Below are positions 31,247 through 41,651 of a stretch of 64,000 bases of DNA, in pieces. The stretch is from contig NZ_NESI01000001.1 in the NCBI RefSeq assembly GCF_002778325.1, positions 372,001 through 436,000 on the forward strand, given 5' to 3'. The stretch is from Limnohabitans sp. B9-3. Its GTDB lineage: Bacteria > Pseudomonadota > Gammaproteobacteria > Burkholderiales > Burkholderiaceae_C. Below the pieces are notes generated by a model that worked only from the letters and a program-made list of their open reading frames with translations, had not been told where the DNA came from and did no database searches. The stretch's first letter is position 1, and each line of letters begins with the position of its first letter. A program made the translations under genes and the position numbers.

Positions 31247-32467
31247 ATGCAACCGTCATTTTCAGGGGCAAACACATCCACCGAACGCTCTGTCATTCAG
31301 CCCTTAGATCAGATACTGAAACAAGCGGTGATACAGGGCGCATCCGATATTCATTTTGAAACCGGCGAAACTGAATTTCGAGCGCGCTATCGCATTGATG
31401 GAATTTTGCACACAGCCGCTACACCTGCCCTGCAACTACGCGACGCCATGATTTCGCGCCTCAAAGTTTTAGCACGGATGGATATTGCCGAAAAACGAGT
31501 GCCGCAAGACGGACGCATTCAATACCCTTATCAAGGTCGCCTCATTGATTTGCGGGTGAGCTCATTACCGACCTTACATGGCGAAAAAATGGTGGTGCGT
31601 TTGCTCAATATCAACCGCGAGCGTCCAAGCCTTGAGGCGCTAGGCTATGAATCTGATGACCAAGCTAAACTGTTGACCGCCATCGCACAGCCCCACGGCA
31701 TGGTACTTATGACGGGCCCCACGGGTTCAGGCAAGACCTTATCGCTTTACAGCTGCCTCGAATTACTGAACCGATCCGAGGTGAATATCTACACCGTTGA
31801 AGACCCGTCTGAAATTCAATTACTCGGCGTGAATCAGGTCAATATCAACGAACGCGCGGGAGTCACCTTTGCCAGCACTTTGCGGGCTTTATTACGGCAA
31901 GACCCAGACATCATCATGGTGGGTGAAATACGTGATGTGGAAACAGCTTCGATCGCCATTCAGGCCGCTCAAACCGGGCATTTGGTTTTATCAACCTTGC
32001 ACACCAACGACGCGCCCAGCACCTTGGCGCGTTTGCGGCACATGGGCATTGAAGCGTTCAATGTCGCAGCCAGTCTGATTTTGGTCGTGGCCCAGCGTCT
32101 CGTGCGCCGCTTGTGCCCTGTCTGCAAACATCCAGCCTCGACCTCACAGACAGCCGCATGGCTCGGACAACTCAGCGCCCAAGATCAAATAGCCATCGGG
32201 CTGGCGTCACGCCCTACACCCAGTCTTTACCAAGCCGTAGGTTGCGACGCCTGCCATCAAGGCTACAAGGGACGCGTTGGCATTTACCAAGTCATGCCCA
32301 TCAGTGACGCGCTTCAAACCTTGATCTTGCAAAATGCCAGCTCACAAGACCTCGGCACACAAGCCGGACGAGATGGCGTTCGAACGCTGCGCCAAGCGGG
32401 CTGGCTCAAAGCCCTACAGGGCATCACTTCGGTACAAGAAGTGATGACACTGACGCACCATGGCTGA
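31247..32467 (+). CDS. pilB: GspE/PilB-type secretion ATPase, short form
   Basis: A 406-residue type II/IV secretion hexameric ATPase that powers pilus or pseudopilus extension. Walker A GPTGSGKT is near residue 157. The Asp box (IYTVEDPSEIQL), Walker B (IIMVGEIRD) and His box (STLHTNDAPSTLARL) are present. The zinc site has LCPVC and CDACH. It lacks the N-terminal MshEN/N1 domain of about 150 residues found in usual PilB, and there is no room for it upstream. The ATG at 31247 with AAGGA is preferred over a GTG 16 codons earlier. It overlaps pilC by eight bases. Confidence 0.88.
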   Translation: MQPSFSGANTSTERSVIQPLDQILKQAVIQGASDIHFETGETEFRARYRIDGILHTAATPALQLRDAMISRLKVLARMDIAEKRVPQDGRIQYPYQGRLIDLRVSSLPTLHGEKMVVRLLNINRERPSLEALGYESDDQAKLLTAIAQPHGMVLMTGPTGSGKTLSLYSCLELLNRSEVNIYTVEDPSEIQLLGVNQVNINERAGVTFASTLRALLRQDPDIIMVGEIRDVETASIAIQAAQTGHLVLSTLHTNDAPSTLARLRHMGIEAFNVAASLILVVAQRLVRRLCPVCKHPASTSQTAAWLGQLSAQDQIAIGLASRPTPSLYQAVGCDACHQGYKGRVGIYQVMPISDALQTLILQNASSQDLGTQAGRDGVRTLRQAGWLKALQGITSVQEVMTLTHHG

Positions 32468-33668
32468 GCCTATGTTTCTGTGGCGCGGCATTGATCGCCA
32501 GGGTCAGCAAATGCAAGGCGAGATGCAAGCGCCCACATCAGCGGCAGTGAAAGACGCCTTAAAAGCCCAACGTATTCGCGCCACAAGGGTCAGCCGCAAA
32601 CTCTCGTTGCCCTTGTGGCTGCAACGCAACGCCACGGTCAGTGGTCCGGATGTCACACGGCTCACCCGGCAACTGGCCACCTTGCTGCAATCGGGCGTGC
32701 CCTTGCTGCAAGCCTTTGACATCATGAGGCGTGGCATTCGTCACACCGCCCTCCAGCAGATGGTGCAAGACATTCGCCAGCAAGTCGAAGGCGGTCAGGC
32801 CCTGCACCAAACTTTGCAACGTCACGCCGTTTTTGACGATTTATTTTGCAATTTGGTCGCAGCAGGCGAAATGGCAGGCATGCTCGACACGCTGCTCGAT
32901 CGCATCGCCCACCACCGCGAAAAAGCCGAAGCACTGCGCAGCAGCTTGCGCTCTGCGCTGATTTACCCAACAGCCGTTTTGATGATTGCTCTGATCGTGA
33001 TGGCGTTGTTACTTTCTTTTGTCGTCCCTGCCTTTGAGGGAATTTTTCAGTCTTTCAATGCCGAATTGCCTGCCCTCACCCGCTTCGTGATCGGCTTAAG
33101 TTCAACTTGGCAACAGCACGGCTGGACGGGCTTGCTGTTGGCTCTGTTGACGACATGGGTGACGCAACAATGGGCTAAACGCAGCAAAGCGCTGCAATGG
33201 CGGCTGCACGGCTGGGTGCTGCAGTTGCCCATCGCCGGATCGCTGACGCACCAGGCCTGCATGGCACGCTGGACACGCACCTTGGCTACCTTGTTTGCTG
33301 CAGGCATCACGTTGACCGATGCGTTAGATGCCGTCAAGGGGGTGACGGGCAATCTGCGTTACCAAGCAGCCACAGAGTCCATGCACGCGCAGCTCATGCA
33401 GGGTCGCTCGTTGGCGCAAGCGCTTGAAAATGCAGAGGGCTTGTTCTCACCCATGGTGGTGCAAATGTGTGCCATCGGAGAAGAATCCGGCGCCTTAGAC
33501 CACATGCTCGATAAAACGGCCGAACACTACGAACGCGAAGTTGCCGCGACCGTGGCGAAACTGTCCACCTTGATGGAGCCGTTCATCATGGTGGTGCTAG
33601 GCTTGCTGATTGGCGGCTTGGTGGTCGCCCTCTATTTGCCAATTTTTCAACTGGGACAAGTGGTATGA
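32460..33668 (+). CDS. pilC: type IV pilus / type II secretion inner-membrane platform protein
   Basis: A 402-residue GspF/PilC-family polytopic protein with two T2SSF cytoplasmic domains. Three membrane segments are visible (near 170-195, 215-235 and 375-398). ARWTRTLATLFAAGITLTDALD and the C-terminal MEPFIMVVLGLLIGGLVVALYLPIFQL are family hallmarks. It anchors the ATPase at the inner membrane. It overlaps both pilB and pilD, so all three are translationally coupled. Confidence 0.93.
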   Translation: MAEPMFLWRGIDRQGQQMQGEMQAPTSAAVKDALKAQRIRATRVSRKLSLPLWLQRNATVSGPDVTRLTRQLATLLQSGVPLLQAFDIMRRGIRHTALQQMVQDIRQQVEGGQALHQTLQRHAVFDDLFCNLVAAGEMAGMLDTLLDRIAHHREKAEALRSSLRSALIYPTAVLMIALIVMALLLSFVVPAFEGIFQSFNAELPALTRFVIGLSSTWQQHGWTGLLLALLTTWVTQQWAKRSKALQWRLHGWVLQLPIAGSLTHQACMARWTRTLATLFAAGITLTDALDAVKGVTGNLRYQAATESMHAQLMQGRSLAQALENAEGLFSPMVVQMCAIGEESGALDHMLDKTAEHYEREVAATVAKLSTLMEPFIMVVLGLLIGGLVVALYLPIFQLGQVV

Positions 33669-34480
33669 GTTTGTATCTGTGGACGGCCTTTGGCATCGGC
33701 CTGATCTTGGGCAGCTTTGTGAACGTGCTGGTTCACCGCCTGCCGCGCATGGTCATGGCAAGCTTCGAGCCAACTCATGACGACGCGCCTCGTTTTGACC
33801 TGTGGCTGCCCGCTTCGCACTGCCCTCACTGCCACGCGCCCTTGCAGATCAAGCACCTGTTTCCTGTGCTGAGCTTTGTTTGGCTCAAAGGCCGCTGCGG
33901 ATTTTGCAAACACCCGATTGGGTGGCAATACCCAGCCGTCGAGTTAATCACGGGTTTGATTTGGGTCGCTTGCGGATGGCACTGGGGCATCACCAGCGCC
34001 GCACTCTGTTGGGCGCTTTTTGGCACCAGCTTGTTGGCGCTCTCGCTCATCGATTGGCAAACCACCCTGTTGCCCGATGCCTTGACGCAACCCTTGCTCT
34101 GGCTAGGCCTCATCGCCAGCGCTGCGCAATGGGTTACGTTGCCACTGACACAAGCGGTGTGGGGCGCCGTGTGGGGCTATGGTGCTTTGTGGAGCGTTGC
34201 CACGGTCTTTGAGCGGATCACCGGCAAGCAAGGCATGGGTGGCGGCGATTTCAAATTGCTCGCGGCCTTGGGTGCATGGTTGGGCCCTTTTGCTTTAATT
34301 CCGTTGGTCATCCTTGCCAGCGCCACAGGGGCCATTGTTGGCCTGAGCTTGCAAAGGCTGCACCGCTTACCCGCCAACGGTTATGTGCCGTTTGGGCCGT
34401 TCCTCGCCGCAGCTGGGGCTTTTTTGGCTTGGCAAGATACGGTGCAATTCATGCAAAGTTTGGGCTGGCCCACCTTTTGA
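33665..34480 (+). CDS. pilD: prepilin leader peptidase / N-methyltransferase
   Basis: A 271-residue aspartic membrane protease (A24 family) that cleaves and N-methylates type IV prepilins. The N-terminal cytoplasmic domain has the tetracysteine motif CPHC and CGFC. The catalytic Asp residues are in SLIDWQTTLLPD and GGGDFKLLAALGAWLGP. Several membrane helices follow. It overlaps pilC by four bases and precedes coaE, the conserved pilBCD-coaE order. Confidence 0.94.
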   Translation: MSLYLWTAFGIGLILGSFVNVLVHRLPRMVMASFEPTHDDAPRFDLWLPASHCPHCHAPLQIKHLFPVLSFVWLKGRCGFCKHPIGWQYPAVELITGLIWVACGWHWGITSAALCWALFGTSLLALSLIDWQTTLLPDALTQPLLWLGLIASAAQWVTLPLTQAVWGAVWGYGALWSVATVFERITGKQGMGGGDFKLLAALGAWLGPFALIPLVILASATGAIVGLSLQRLHRLPANGYVPFGPFLAAAGAFLAWQDTVQFMQSLGWPTF

Positions 34481-34494
34481 ATAGACTTTACGCC

Positions 34495-35118
34495 ATGCAA
34501 ACCTCCTCCACACCTTTTCGCTTAGGCCTCACTGGCGGCATTGGCAGCGGCAAAAGTACCGTCGGCCAAATGCTCGTGGACGCAGGCGCCGCCTTGATTG
34601 ATGCAGACGCCATCTCCCGCAGCGTGACCGCGCCGGGTGGCTCAGCCCTGAGCGCCATTGCTCAAGCTTTTGGCCTCGACTTCATCACCACAGAGGGCGC
34701 GTTAGACCGAGATCGCATGCGCACGCTGGTGTTTTCAGATGCTTCCGCCAAGCAGCGCCTGGAAGCCATCATTCACCCTCTGGTTTCATTGGCCACAAAG
34801 GCGCAAGCACAAGCGGCGACAACTGCGGGCCATAAGCTGCTGGTGTTCGACGTGCCCTTGTTGGTCGAATCTGGGCGTTGGCGTGCGCAATTGGATGGCG
34901 TGTTGGTGGTTGACTGCGAAACTGACACACAAATTAAGCGGGTCATGGCGCGCAATGGGTTGAGCCAGGGGGCAGTTGAAGGCATCATCCACGCCCAAGC
35001 CACGCGCTCGCAACGCGTGCAAGCTGCCGACTGGGTCATCTTCAACGACGCGCTGTCGCTAGACGACCTGCGTGCACACGTTCACCAAATCATGCGTGAT
35101 TTGTCATGCAAAGTTTGA
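34495..35118 (+). CDS. coaE: dephospho-CoA kinase
   Basis: A 207-residue P-loop kinase for the last step of coenzyme A synthesis. Walker A is GLTGGIGSGKSTV at about residues 10-22. DADAISR and VFDVPLLVESG are family blocks. The ATG at 34495 is 14 bases after pilD; a longer in-frame reading would overlap pilD and has no family support. Confidence 0.95.
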   Translation: MQTSSTPFRLGLTGGIGSGKSTVGQMLVDAGAALIDADAISRSVTAPGGSALSAIAQAFGLDFITTEGALDRDRMRTLVFSDASAKQRLEAIIHPLVSLATKAQAQAATTAGHKLLVFDVPLLVESGRWRAQLDGVLVVDCETDTQIKRVMARNGLSQGAVEGIIHAQATRSQRVQAADWVIFNDALSLDDLRAHVHQIMRDLSCKV

Positions 35119-35188
35119 CGCGCTGACAGCTCTCAGCGGTTATGATCATTAGCAAAATCTATCTCTATCAATTTTTGCGTTTTTCTGC

Positions 35189-35941
35189 GTGATCCTTTAC
35201 GAACATCCCTTCAACGAACGAGTGCGCACTTACCTGCGTCTGGAACACCTGTTTCAGCGATTTGAAGAACTCGTCACGCGCGATCACGCCGTTGACAACC
35301 ACTTTGCGCTCACCACCTTGTTTGAGTTGGTGGATGCAGGCGGCAGGACTGACCTGAAGACGGACATACTCAAAGACCTCGAGCGCCACAAGCAACAGTT
35401 CAATGCGTGGCGCGGGAATCCGTCTGTCTCTGAATCCGCCTTAGAGATTTTGCTTGGACAGTTGGAGCAATGCTTTGAGGGGCTCAATGGTGCGGTCGGC
35501 AAAATCGGTCAAACCATCACTGACAACGAATGGCTGGCGGCTTTGCGCAACCGCGTCACGATTCCTGGCGGCACCTGTTGTTTTGATTTACCGGCCTACC
35601 ACGCTTGGCAGCAACTCAGCCCCGACGTGCGCCGACGTGACATCTTGCGCTGGGCACAAGCGTTTCAACCCATGCAAGCTTCGGTCAATTTGTTGCTTTC
35701 TTTGATGCGCGACACAGGCGCCGCTCAGAAAATCATGGCGATGGGCGGTCAATACCAACAATCACTGGCACAGGGCAAGTTTCAGCTGATGCGTGTGGCA
35801 ATTGATCCCGCCTTGGGTTTCATTCCAGAAATCAGCGGCAACCGTTTGATGATCTGGGTGCGCATGATGCGCCAAGACGGTGAAGGTCGCCTGCAAGCCA
35901 GCACTGACGACGTCGCATTTGAAATGGCTTTGTGCGCCTAA
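35189..35941 (+). CDS. zapD: cell division protein ZapD
   Basis: A 250-residue DUF1342/ZapD protein, a cytoplasmic FtsZ-binding factor that bundles filaments at the division ring. It starts with a GTG at 35189 (MILYEHPFNERVRTYLRLEHL), the conserved N-terminus. GGTCCFDLPAYHAWQQL and DPALGFIPEISGNRLMIWVR are typical. It sits between coaE and yacG, as in many beta- and gammaproteobacteria. Confidence 0.94.
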   Translation: MILYEHPFNERVRTYLRLEHLFQRFEELVTRDHAVDNHFALTTLFELVDAGGRTDLKTDILKDLERHKQQFNAWRGNPSVSESALEILLGQLEQCFEGLNGAVGKIGQTITDNEWLAALRNRVTIPGGTCCFDLPAYHAWQQLSPDVRRRDILRWAQAFQPMQASVNLLLSLMRDTGAAQKIMAMGGQYQQSLAQGKFQLMRVAIDPALGFIPEISGNRLMIWVRMMRQDGEGRLQASTDDVAFEMALCA

Positions 35942-35944
35942 ACC

Positions 35945-36145
35945 ATGAGCGATTTTGAGGTTCGCATCGTTGTTTGCCCGCAATGTGGCGGCCCTAGCCG
36001 TTACGAGCCTGCCAACTTGTTTCGCCCCTTTTGCAGTGAACGCTGCCGCAACAACGACTTAGGCGCTTGGGCCAACGAAGAGCATCGCTTGCCCGATCAA
36101 ACGCCGCAAGACGACGCTGATTTTGAAAACACCCCCTTGCAGTAA
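35945..36145 (+). CDS. yacG: YacG zinc protein, DNA gyrase inhibitor
   Basis: A 66-residue zinc-binding protein with the four-Cys site CPQC and CSERC, followed by NNDLGAWANEEHRLP. In E. coli YacG binds GyrB and inhibits gyrase. It starts three bases after zapD and ends the pilBCD-coaE-zapD-yacG run. Confidence 0.94.
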   Translation: MSDFEVRIVVCPQCGGPSRYEPANLFRPFCSERCRNNDLGAWANEEHRLPDQTPQDDADFENTPLQ

Positions 36146-36190
36146 CCCGCTGCAACAATGGACAGGTCTCTACCCAAAAGCTTACCCAGC

Positions 36191-36661
36191 TTAAACCGCG
36201 TGCGTGGCGCCTTCAAACCCACGTTCTTGCGCAAACCACTGCAAAACCGGCAAAGTCCCTGGCAACACAGGCGTCATTTCGACAGGTAGTTGCTGCCACG
36301 CAAATTGCTGCGCTTCACGCATGTGCAACACACCCGACCATTGCGTGACTTTGCAAAAGTTCAATTGCACCAGCGCGTGCGGATAGTCAATGCGCTCGAT
36401 CTTCCATGGCTGGCAATCTTGAATGGTGATGCCGATTTCCTCTTGCAACTCGCGGCGCAGGGCTTGCTCAACCGTTTCGCCGGCTTCGAGTTTCCCACCT
36501 GGAAACTCCCAATAGCCAGCGTAAGCTTTGCCTTCGGGGCGACTGGTGAGCAAAAAAGCATGATCTGCACGCACAAGAACACCCACCGCCACCTGCACCA
36601 AAGTTCGGTCAGCGGAACGAGGCTGGTCGGCATCGACCATACGCACGGCGGTGTCAGCCAC
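36191..36661 (-). CDS. mutT: MutT-like Nudix hydrolase (8-oxo-dGTP diphosphatase)
   Basis: A 156-residue Nudix enzyme. The Nudix box GGKLEAGETVEQALRRELQE lies near residues 55-74, after GYWEFP. The adjacent AVGVLVRADHAFLLTSRPEG is typical of MutT, which clears 8-oxo-dGTP. The start used is a GTG at 36661 lacking a clear ribosome-binding site; an ATG seven codons later is possible. It lies three bases after the DUF815 ATPase gene. Confidence 0.87.
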   Translation of the reverse strand: MADTAVRMVDADQPRSADRTLVQVAVGVLVRADHAFLLTSRPEGKAYAGYWEFPGGKLEAGETVEQALRRELQEEIGITIQDCQPWKIERIDYPHALVQLNFCKVTQWSGVLHMREAQQFAWQQLPVEMTPVLPGTLPVLQWFAQERGFEGATHAV

Positions 36662-36664
36662 AGC

Positions 36665-37549
36665 TTAAGACGCGTGCTTGCCCGCGTAATCGCGTGCAAA
36701 CTGGAAAGCCACACGACCGCTGCGAGAGCCCCGCTCCAACGCCCAAATCAGCGCTTCAGGCTTGGCCGCCTCGATGGCCTCGCGTGTCACGCCCAGCGAT
36801 GACATCCATTGCGCAGCGATGGTGAGGTACTCGTCCTGGCTGAACGGGTAAAAACTAACCCACAAACCAAAACGTTCGGACAGAGAAATTTTTTCCTCCA
36901 CCCCTTCACCCGGGTGCACTTCACCATCGTCGGTGTGGGTGTAGGTGAGGTTTTCCTTCATGTACTCAGGGAGCAGATGACGGCGGTTGCTGGTGGCGTA
37001 AATCAGCACGTTCGGCGTGGCAGCGGCAATCGAGCCATCCAAGATGGACTTGAGGGCTTTGTAGCCAGGCTCACCATCCTCAAAACTCAAATCATCACAG
37101 AAGATCATGAACTTTTCAGGCCGCGAAGACACCACGTCGATGATGTCGGGCAAGTCAGTCAGATCGTCTTTGTCGACTTCGATCAAGCGCAAGCCTTGTG
37201 GCGCGTATTCATTCAAACAGGCTTTGATCAACGACGATTTGCCGGTGCCGCGTGCGCCCGTCAGCAGCACGTTGTTGGCAGGCAAGCCTTTGACGAACTG
37301 CTCGGTGTTGCGCTGGATTTTTTCTTTTTGTCCGTCGATCTCTTGCAAGTCTGCCAAGCTAAGTTGCGCCACATGGCGCACCGGCTCCAAGCCGCCATGG
37401 CCGCTTGTGCGCTTGCGGTAACGAAACGCAACGCTGGCTACCCAGTCGGGTGCCGACATGGGTTGGGGTAGCACAGACTCAATGCGCGCCATCAGCGCTT
37501 CGGCGCGCTGCACCAAGCGCTCTAAAGGGTTTTGCATGGAATCAGTCAT
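36665..37549 (-). CDS. DUF815 family ATP-binding protein
   Basis: A 294-residue AAA-like ATPase of the DUF815 family. Walker A is LLTGARGTGKSSLIKA near residues 96-111. Walker B-like FMIFCDDLSFEDGE is near 147-160, and a sensor-like YATSNRRHLLPEYM follows. The C-terminal segment includes GSRSGRVAFQFARD. The function is unknown. It overlaps the argJ stop by one base and precedes mutT. Confidence 0.9.
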   Translation of the reverse strand: MTDSMQNPLERLVQRAEALMARIESVLPQPMSAPDWVASVAFRYRKRTSGHGGLEPVRHVAQLSLADLQEIDGQKEKIQRNTEQFVKGLPANNVLLTGARGTGKSSLIKACLNEYAPQGLRLIEVDKDDLTDLPDIIDVVSSRPEKFMIFCDDLSFEDGEPGYKALKSILDGSIAAATPNVLIYATSNRRHLLPEYMKENLTYTHTDDGEVHPGEGVEEKISLSERFGLWVSFYPFSQDEYLTIAAQWMSSLGVTREAIEAAKPEALIWALERGSRSGRVAFQFARDYAGKHAS

Positions 37550-38790
37550 TAGCTTCTGTAGTCGGCGTTGATGGTCACGTAATCGTGGCTGAGGTCACAG
37601 GTCCAAACGGTGTCGCTGGCTGTTCCGCGACCCAAGACCACACGCACCGTGATTTCAGATTGCTTCATCACACGCTGGCCGTCTTCTTCGCGGTAATCCG
37701 GATGGCGACCGCCCTGCACGGCGACATGAACATCGTCCAAATACAAGTCGATACCCGTTTGGTCTAAATCCGCAATGCCGGCGTAGCCGACAGCCGCCAA
37801 GATGCGGCCCAAGTTGGGGTCGCTGGCAAAAAAGGCCGTTTTCACCAAGGGTGAATGGGCGATGGCATACGCCACTTGACGACACTCCGCACTGTCGCGA
37901 CCACCCTCGACGTGAATGGTGATGAATTTAGTCGCGCCTTCGCCATCGCGAACAATGGCTTGCGCCAGTTGGCGTGCCACTTGGAACATGGCTTGCAGCA
38001 AAGCTTGGCCGTCGACACTGCTCAAGCTGGTGATGGTCGGGTGCGCCGCTTTGTGCGTGGCGATGACCACAAAAGAATCGTTGGTCGAGGTGTCGCCATC
38101 CACGGTCACGCGGTTGAAGGAGCCCTCGGCCAAAGCCAGCGAGAGTTCTTTCATCAAACCAGGTGCCACGCAAGCGTCGGTCGCCACATAGCCCAACATG
38201 GTGGCCATGTTCGGTCGAATCATGCCAGCGCCCTTGCTAATGCCGGTGATGCTCACTGTTGCACCCGCGATTTGCACTTGCGTGCTGGCCGCTTTGGGCA
38301 CCGTGTCTGTCGTCATGATGCCTTCAGCAGCATCGGCCCACTGCTGAGCACTTGACGTTTCTCCAGCCGCAGCAATGGCCGCTGGCAATCCCGCGATGAT
38401 GCGGTCGTGCGGCAATGGCTCCATGATGACGCCGGTTGAAAAAGGCAGCACTTGCTCGGGTGCAATGGCCAAACTTTTCGCCAAAGCAACGCAAGTTTCA
38501 CGGGCCCGTTTTAAGCCGTCTTCACCGGTGCCTGCATTGGCATTACCGGTGTTGACCACCATGGCACGGATGCCTTGGCCTGCCTCTAAATGCGCACGAC
38601 AAATTTGCACAGGCGCAGCACAAAAACGGTTTTGTGTGAACACACCGCTGACCGAAGCGCCTTCATCGATCAAGACAACCGTCAAATCTTTTCGGTCAGC
38701 TTTGCGAATGCCGGCTTGCGTCACACCAATGCGCACGCCGGGAATGGCATGCAAATCGGCAACTTGGGGGGGAATTAGGTTGACTGGCAT
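37549..38790 (-). CDS. argJ: bifunctional ornithine acetyltransferase / N-acetylglutamate synthase
   Basis: A 413-residue Ntn-type enzyme of the cyclic arginine pathway. It transfers acetyl from N-acetylornithine to glutamate and may also use acetyl-CoA. The self-cleavage site lies in [11 protein letters not shown], before the Thr? nucleophile region that follows KGAGM; in this family cleavage is at an Ala/Thr bond in [18 protein letters not shown] is the oxyanion region. It follows secA by six bases. Confidence 0.94.
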   Translation of the reverse strand: MPVNLIPPQVADLHAIPGVRIGVTQAGIRKADRKDLTVVLIDEGASVSGVFTQNRFCAAPVQICRAHLEAGQGIRAMVVNTGNANAGTGEDGLKRARETCVALAKSLAIAPEQVLPFSTGVIMEPLPHDRIIAGLPAAIAAAGETSSAQQWADAAEGIMTTDTVPKAASTQVQIAGATVSITGISKGAGMIRPNMATMLGYVATDACVAPGLMKELSLALAEGSFNRVTVDGDTSTNDSFVVIATHKAAHPTITSLSSVDGQALLQAMFQVARQLAQAIVRDGEGATKFITIHVEGGRDSAECRQVAYAIAHSPLVKTAFFASDPNLGRILAAVGYAGIADLDQTGIDLYLDDVHVAVQGGRHPDYREEDGQRVMKQSEITVRVVLGRGTASDTVWTCDLSHDYVTINADYRS

Positions 38791-38796
38791 CTTTGT

Positions 38797-41541
38797 TCAG
38801 GCCAATTTGCCGTGGCAATGCTTGTATTTCTTGCCGCTGCCACAAGGGCAAGGCTCGTTACGCCCAACAGGCGGGACCTCTGCGGCAACCGTGGTCGCAT
38901 CCACCGTCACTTCAGCGTCACCCAACTCGTTGGGTGCCGTGTAAGTCACGTTGTGCAGTGTTTCTGCACGGTTTTCCAGTTCAGTGGCCGCTTGCTCGAT
39001 TTGTTCGTTCGACTCAATCTTGACCGTCATCAACACGCGGGTAACTTCGACCTTGACCATGTCTAACAACTGACCAAACAACTCAAATGCTTCGCGCTTG
39101 TATTCTTGTTTGGGCTGCTTTTGTGCATAGCCACGCAGATGGATACCTTGGCGCAAATAGTCCAGTGCGGCCAAGTGTTCGCGCCAATGGCTGTCGATGT
39201 TTTGCAACAACACCACACGCATGAAGGGGGTGAATTGCTCAAGACCAATTCGCTCCAGCTTGGCTTGGAAGGCGGCATGGGCGGCCTCTACCACTTGCGT
39301 GAGAATTTCCTCATCGGTGATGGCCGATGCTTTCTCAATGGTGCTTTGCAACGGTAAATCGAGCAACCACTCTTGCAGCAAGGCGCGCTGCAGGCCGACG
39401 ATGTCCCACTGCTCTTCCACCGATTCTTCGGGCACATACTGACGCACCAACTCGCTGAAGGTGCCTTCACGCAGACCTGCGATTTGAGCCGTCAAATCAG
39501 AGGCATCCAAAATGTCATTGCGTTGCTGATAAATCACACGACGTTGGTCGTTGGACACATCGTCGTATTCCAGCAATTGTTTGCGCACGTCAAAGTTACG
39601 CGCCTCGACTTTGCGTTGCGCACTCTCAATGCTGCGTGTGACGATGCCCGCCTCAATGGCCTCGCCCTCTGGCATTTTCAAGCGGTCCATGATGGCTTTG
39701 ACGCGGTCACCGGCAAAGATGCGCATCAACGAATCATCGAGACTCAAATAAAAACGTGATGACCCGGGATCACCCTGACGACCGGAACGGCCACGCAACT
39801 GGTTATCGATTCGACGCGACTCATGACGCTCTGTCGCGATGATGCGCAGACCGCCCAAAGACTTCACCGCCTCGTGGTCTTTGGTCCACTGCACGCGCAA
39901 GGCATCGATCTGTTGCTGTTTGGCTGCAGCGTCCAATGCCTCATTGGCTTCAACTTCCGCAATGGCTTTTTCGACGTTACCACCCAACACAATGTCGGTC
40001 CCACGGCCCGCCATATTGGTGGCAATAGTGATCATCTTGGCACGACCGGCTTGGGCCACGATGTCCGCTTCGCGGGCGTGTTGCTTGGCATTCAAGACTT
40101 GATGCGGCAACTTGGCTTTTTCGAGCATGTCGGCAATCAGCTCAGAATTTTCAATCGAGGTGGTGCCCACCAATACGGGCTGACCGCGTCCATAACACTC
40201 ACGAATGTCATCAATGGCGGCTTTGTATTTTTCAGCCGTGGTTTTATACACACGGTCCAACTGGTCATCGCGACGACTGATTCGGTTGGGTGGAATCACC
40301 ACGGTTTCAAGACCGTAAATTTCCTGAAACTCGTAGGCCTCGGTATCGGCCGTACCGGTCATACCGCCCAACTTTTGATAGAGACGGAAATAGTTCTGGA
40401 ACGTGATGGAAGCCAGTGTTTGGTTTTCAGCTTGAATCTGAACGCCCTCTTTGGCCTCCACGGCTTGGTGCAAGCCATCGCTCCAACGGCGACCTGACAT
40501 CAAGCGGCCAGTGAATTCATCAACGATGGTGATCTCACCGTCTTGGCACACGTAGTGTTGATCTCGGTGGTATAGATGGTTGGCGCGCAACGAGGCATAC
40601 AAGTGGTGCATCAAGCTGATGTTGGCTGGGTCGTACAACGACGCCCCTTCCGCCAACAAACCATGCGCGACCAAAATGCGTTCAGCGTTTTCATGCCCTT
40701 GTTCTGTCATGAAAACTTGGTGAGATTTTTCGTCCACCGTGAAGTCACCGGGCGTGATGATGCCCTCGCCGGTTCGAATGTCTTCTTCACCCACTTGACG
40801 GGTTAAGAACGGCACCACTTTGTTGATGGCGATGTACAGCTCGGTGTGATCTTCGGCTTGGCCACTGATGATCAAAGGCGTGCGCGCTTCATCAATCAGG
40901 ATGGAATCCACCTCATCGACGATGGCAAAGTTCAGTTTGCGTTGCACACGGTCTTGCGGCTCATAGACCATGTTGTCGCGCAAATAGTCAAAGCCATATT
41001 CGTTGTTGGTGCCGTAGGTGATGTCAGCACGGTACGCTGCTTGCTTTTCTTCGCGTGGCATTTGAGGCAAGTTAATGCCCACGGACAACCCTAAATAGTT
41101 GTAGAGCCGTGCCATCCACTTGGCATCGCGACTGGCCAAGTAATCGTTCACCGTCACCACATGCACACCTTGATCGCCCAAGGCATTCAAGTAGACAGGC
41201 AGTGTTGCCGTGAGTGTTTTGCCCTCACCCGTGCGCATCTCTGCCACCTTGCCTTGATGAAGGGCTATACCACCCACCATCTGCACATCGAAGTGGCGCA
41301 TTTTCATCACGCGTTTAGAAGCTTCGCGGACCACGGCATAAGCCTCGGGCAGCAGCGCATCCAGCGTTTCGCCTTGTTGCACACGCTTTCTAAATTCGTC
41401 TGTTTTAGCGCGCAAAGCTTCTTCACTGAGCTTCTCTAACGAAGGCTCTAATGCATTGATTTGCGAGACCGTTTTGCGAAATTGCTTCAACAGGCGCTCA
41501 TTGCGGCTGCCAAAAATTTGAGTCAGAAAATTAAGAGGCAT
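38797..41541 (-). CDS. secA: preprotein translocase ATPase SecA
   Basis: A 914-residue motor of the Sec translocon. Walker A is [11 protein letters not shown] near residue 105 and the DEAD box reads [16 protein letters not shown]. The peptide cross-linking domain is intact, as are the helicase segments [14 protein letters not shown] and [17 protein letters not shown]. The C-terminal zinc-binding SecB-interaction motif [14 protein letters not shown] is present, so SecB use is likely. It is divergent from dciA. Confidence 0.98.
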   Translation of the reverse strand: MPLNFLTQIFGSRNERLLKQFRKTVSQINALEPSLEKLSEEALRAKTDEFRKRVQQGETLDALLPEAYAVVREASKRVMKMRHFDVQMVGGIALHQGKVAEMRTGEGKTLTATLPVYLNALGDQGVHVVTVNDYLASRDAKWMARLYNYLGLSVGINLPQMPREEKQAAYRADITYGTNNEYGFDYLRDNMVYEPQDRVQRKLNFAIVDEVDSILIDEARTPLIISGQAEDHTELYIAINKVVPFLTRQVGEEDIRTGEGIITPGDFTVDEKSHQVFMTEQGHENAERILVAHGLLAEGASLYDPANISLMHHLYASLRANHLYHRDQHYVCQDGEITIVDEFTGRLMSGRRWSDGLHQAVEAKEGVQIQAENQTLASITFQNYFRLYQKLGGMTGTADTEAYEFQEIYGLETVVIPPNRISRRDDQLDRVYKTTAEKYKAAIDDIRECYGRGQPVLVGTTSIENSELIADMLEKAKLPHQVLNAKQHAREADIVAQAGRAKMITIATNMAGRGTDIVLGGNVEKAIAEVEANEALDAAAKQQQIDALRVQWTKDHEAVKSLGGLRIIATERHESRRIDNQLRGRSGRQGDPGSSRFYLSLDDSLMRIFAGDRVKAIMDRLKMPEGEAIEAGIVTRSIESAQRKVEARNFDVRKQLLEYDDVSNDQRRVIYQQRNDILDASDLTAQIAGLREGTFSELVRQYVPEESVEEQWDIVGLQRALLQEWLLDLPLQSTIEKASAITDEEILTQVVEAAHAAFQAKLERIGLEQFTPFMRVVLLQNIDSHWREHLAALDYLRQGIHLRGYAQKQPKQEYKREAFELFGQLLDMVKVEVTRVLMTVKIESNEQIEQAATELENRAETLHNVTYTAPNELGDAEVTVDATTVAAEVPPVGRNEPCPCGSGKKYKHCHGKLA

Positions 41542-41651
41542 GCGAGCACTGCGACAGACCCCTCTGTACTGAGCAAGGGCGACGCAAAATCCTTTTAAGA
41601 GGCTTTGTAGAAGTTGCAGATTTTAACCGTCACGCGCATCCATAATTGCTT

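Noticed and set aside
34276-34494. Longer start for coaE
   Set aside because: It would overlap the end of pilD in another frame; the family N-terminus begins at 34495.
35115-35146. TTGACG and TATGAT as a zapD promoter
   Set aside because: The spacer is 20 bases, too long for a normal sigma-70 promoter.
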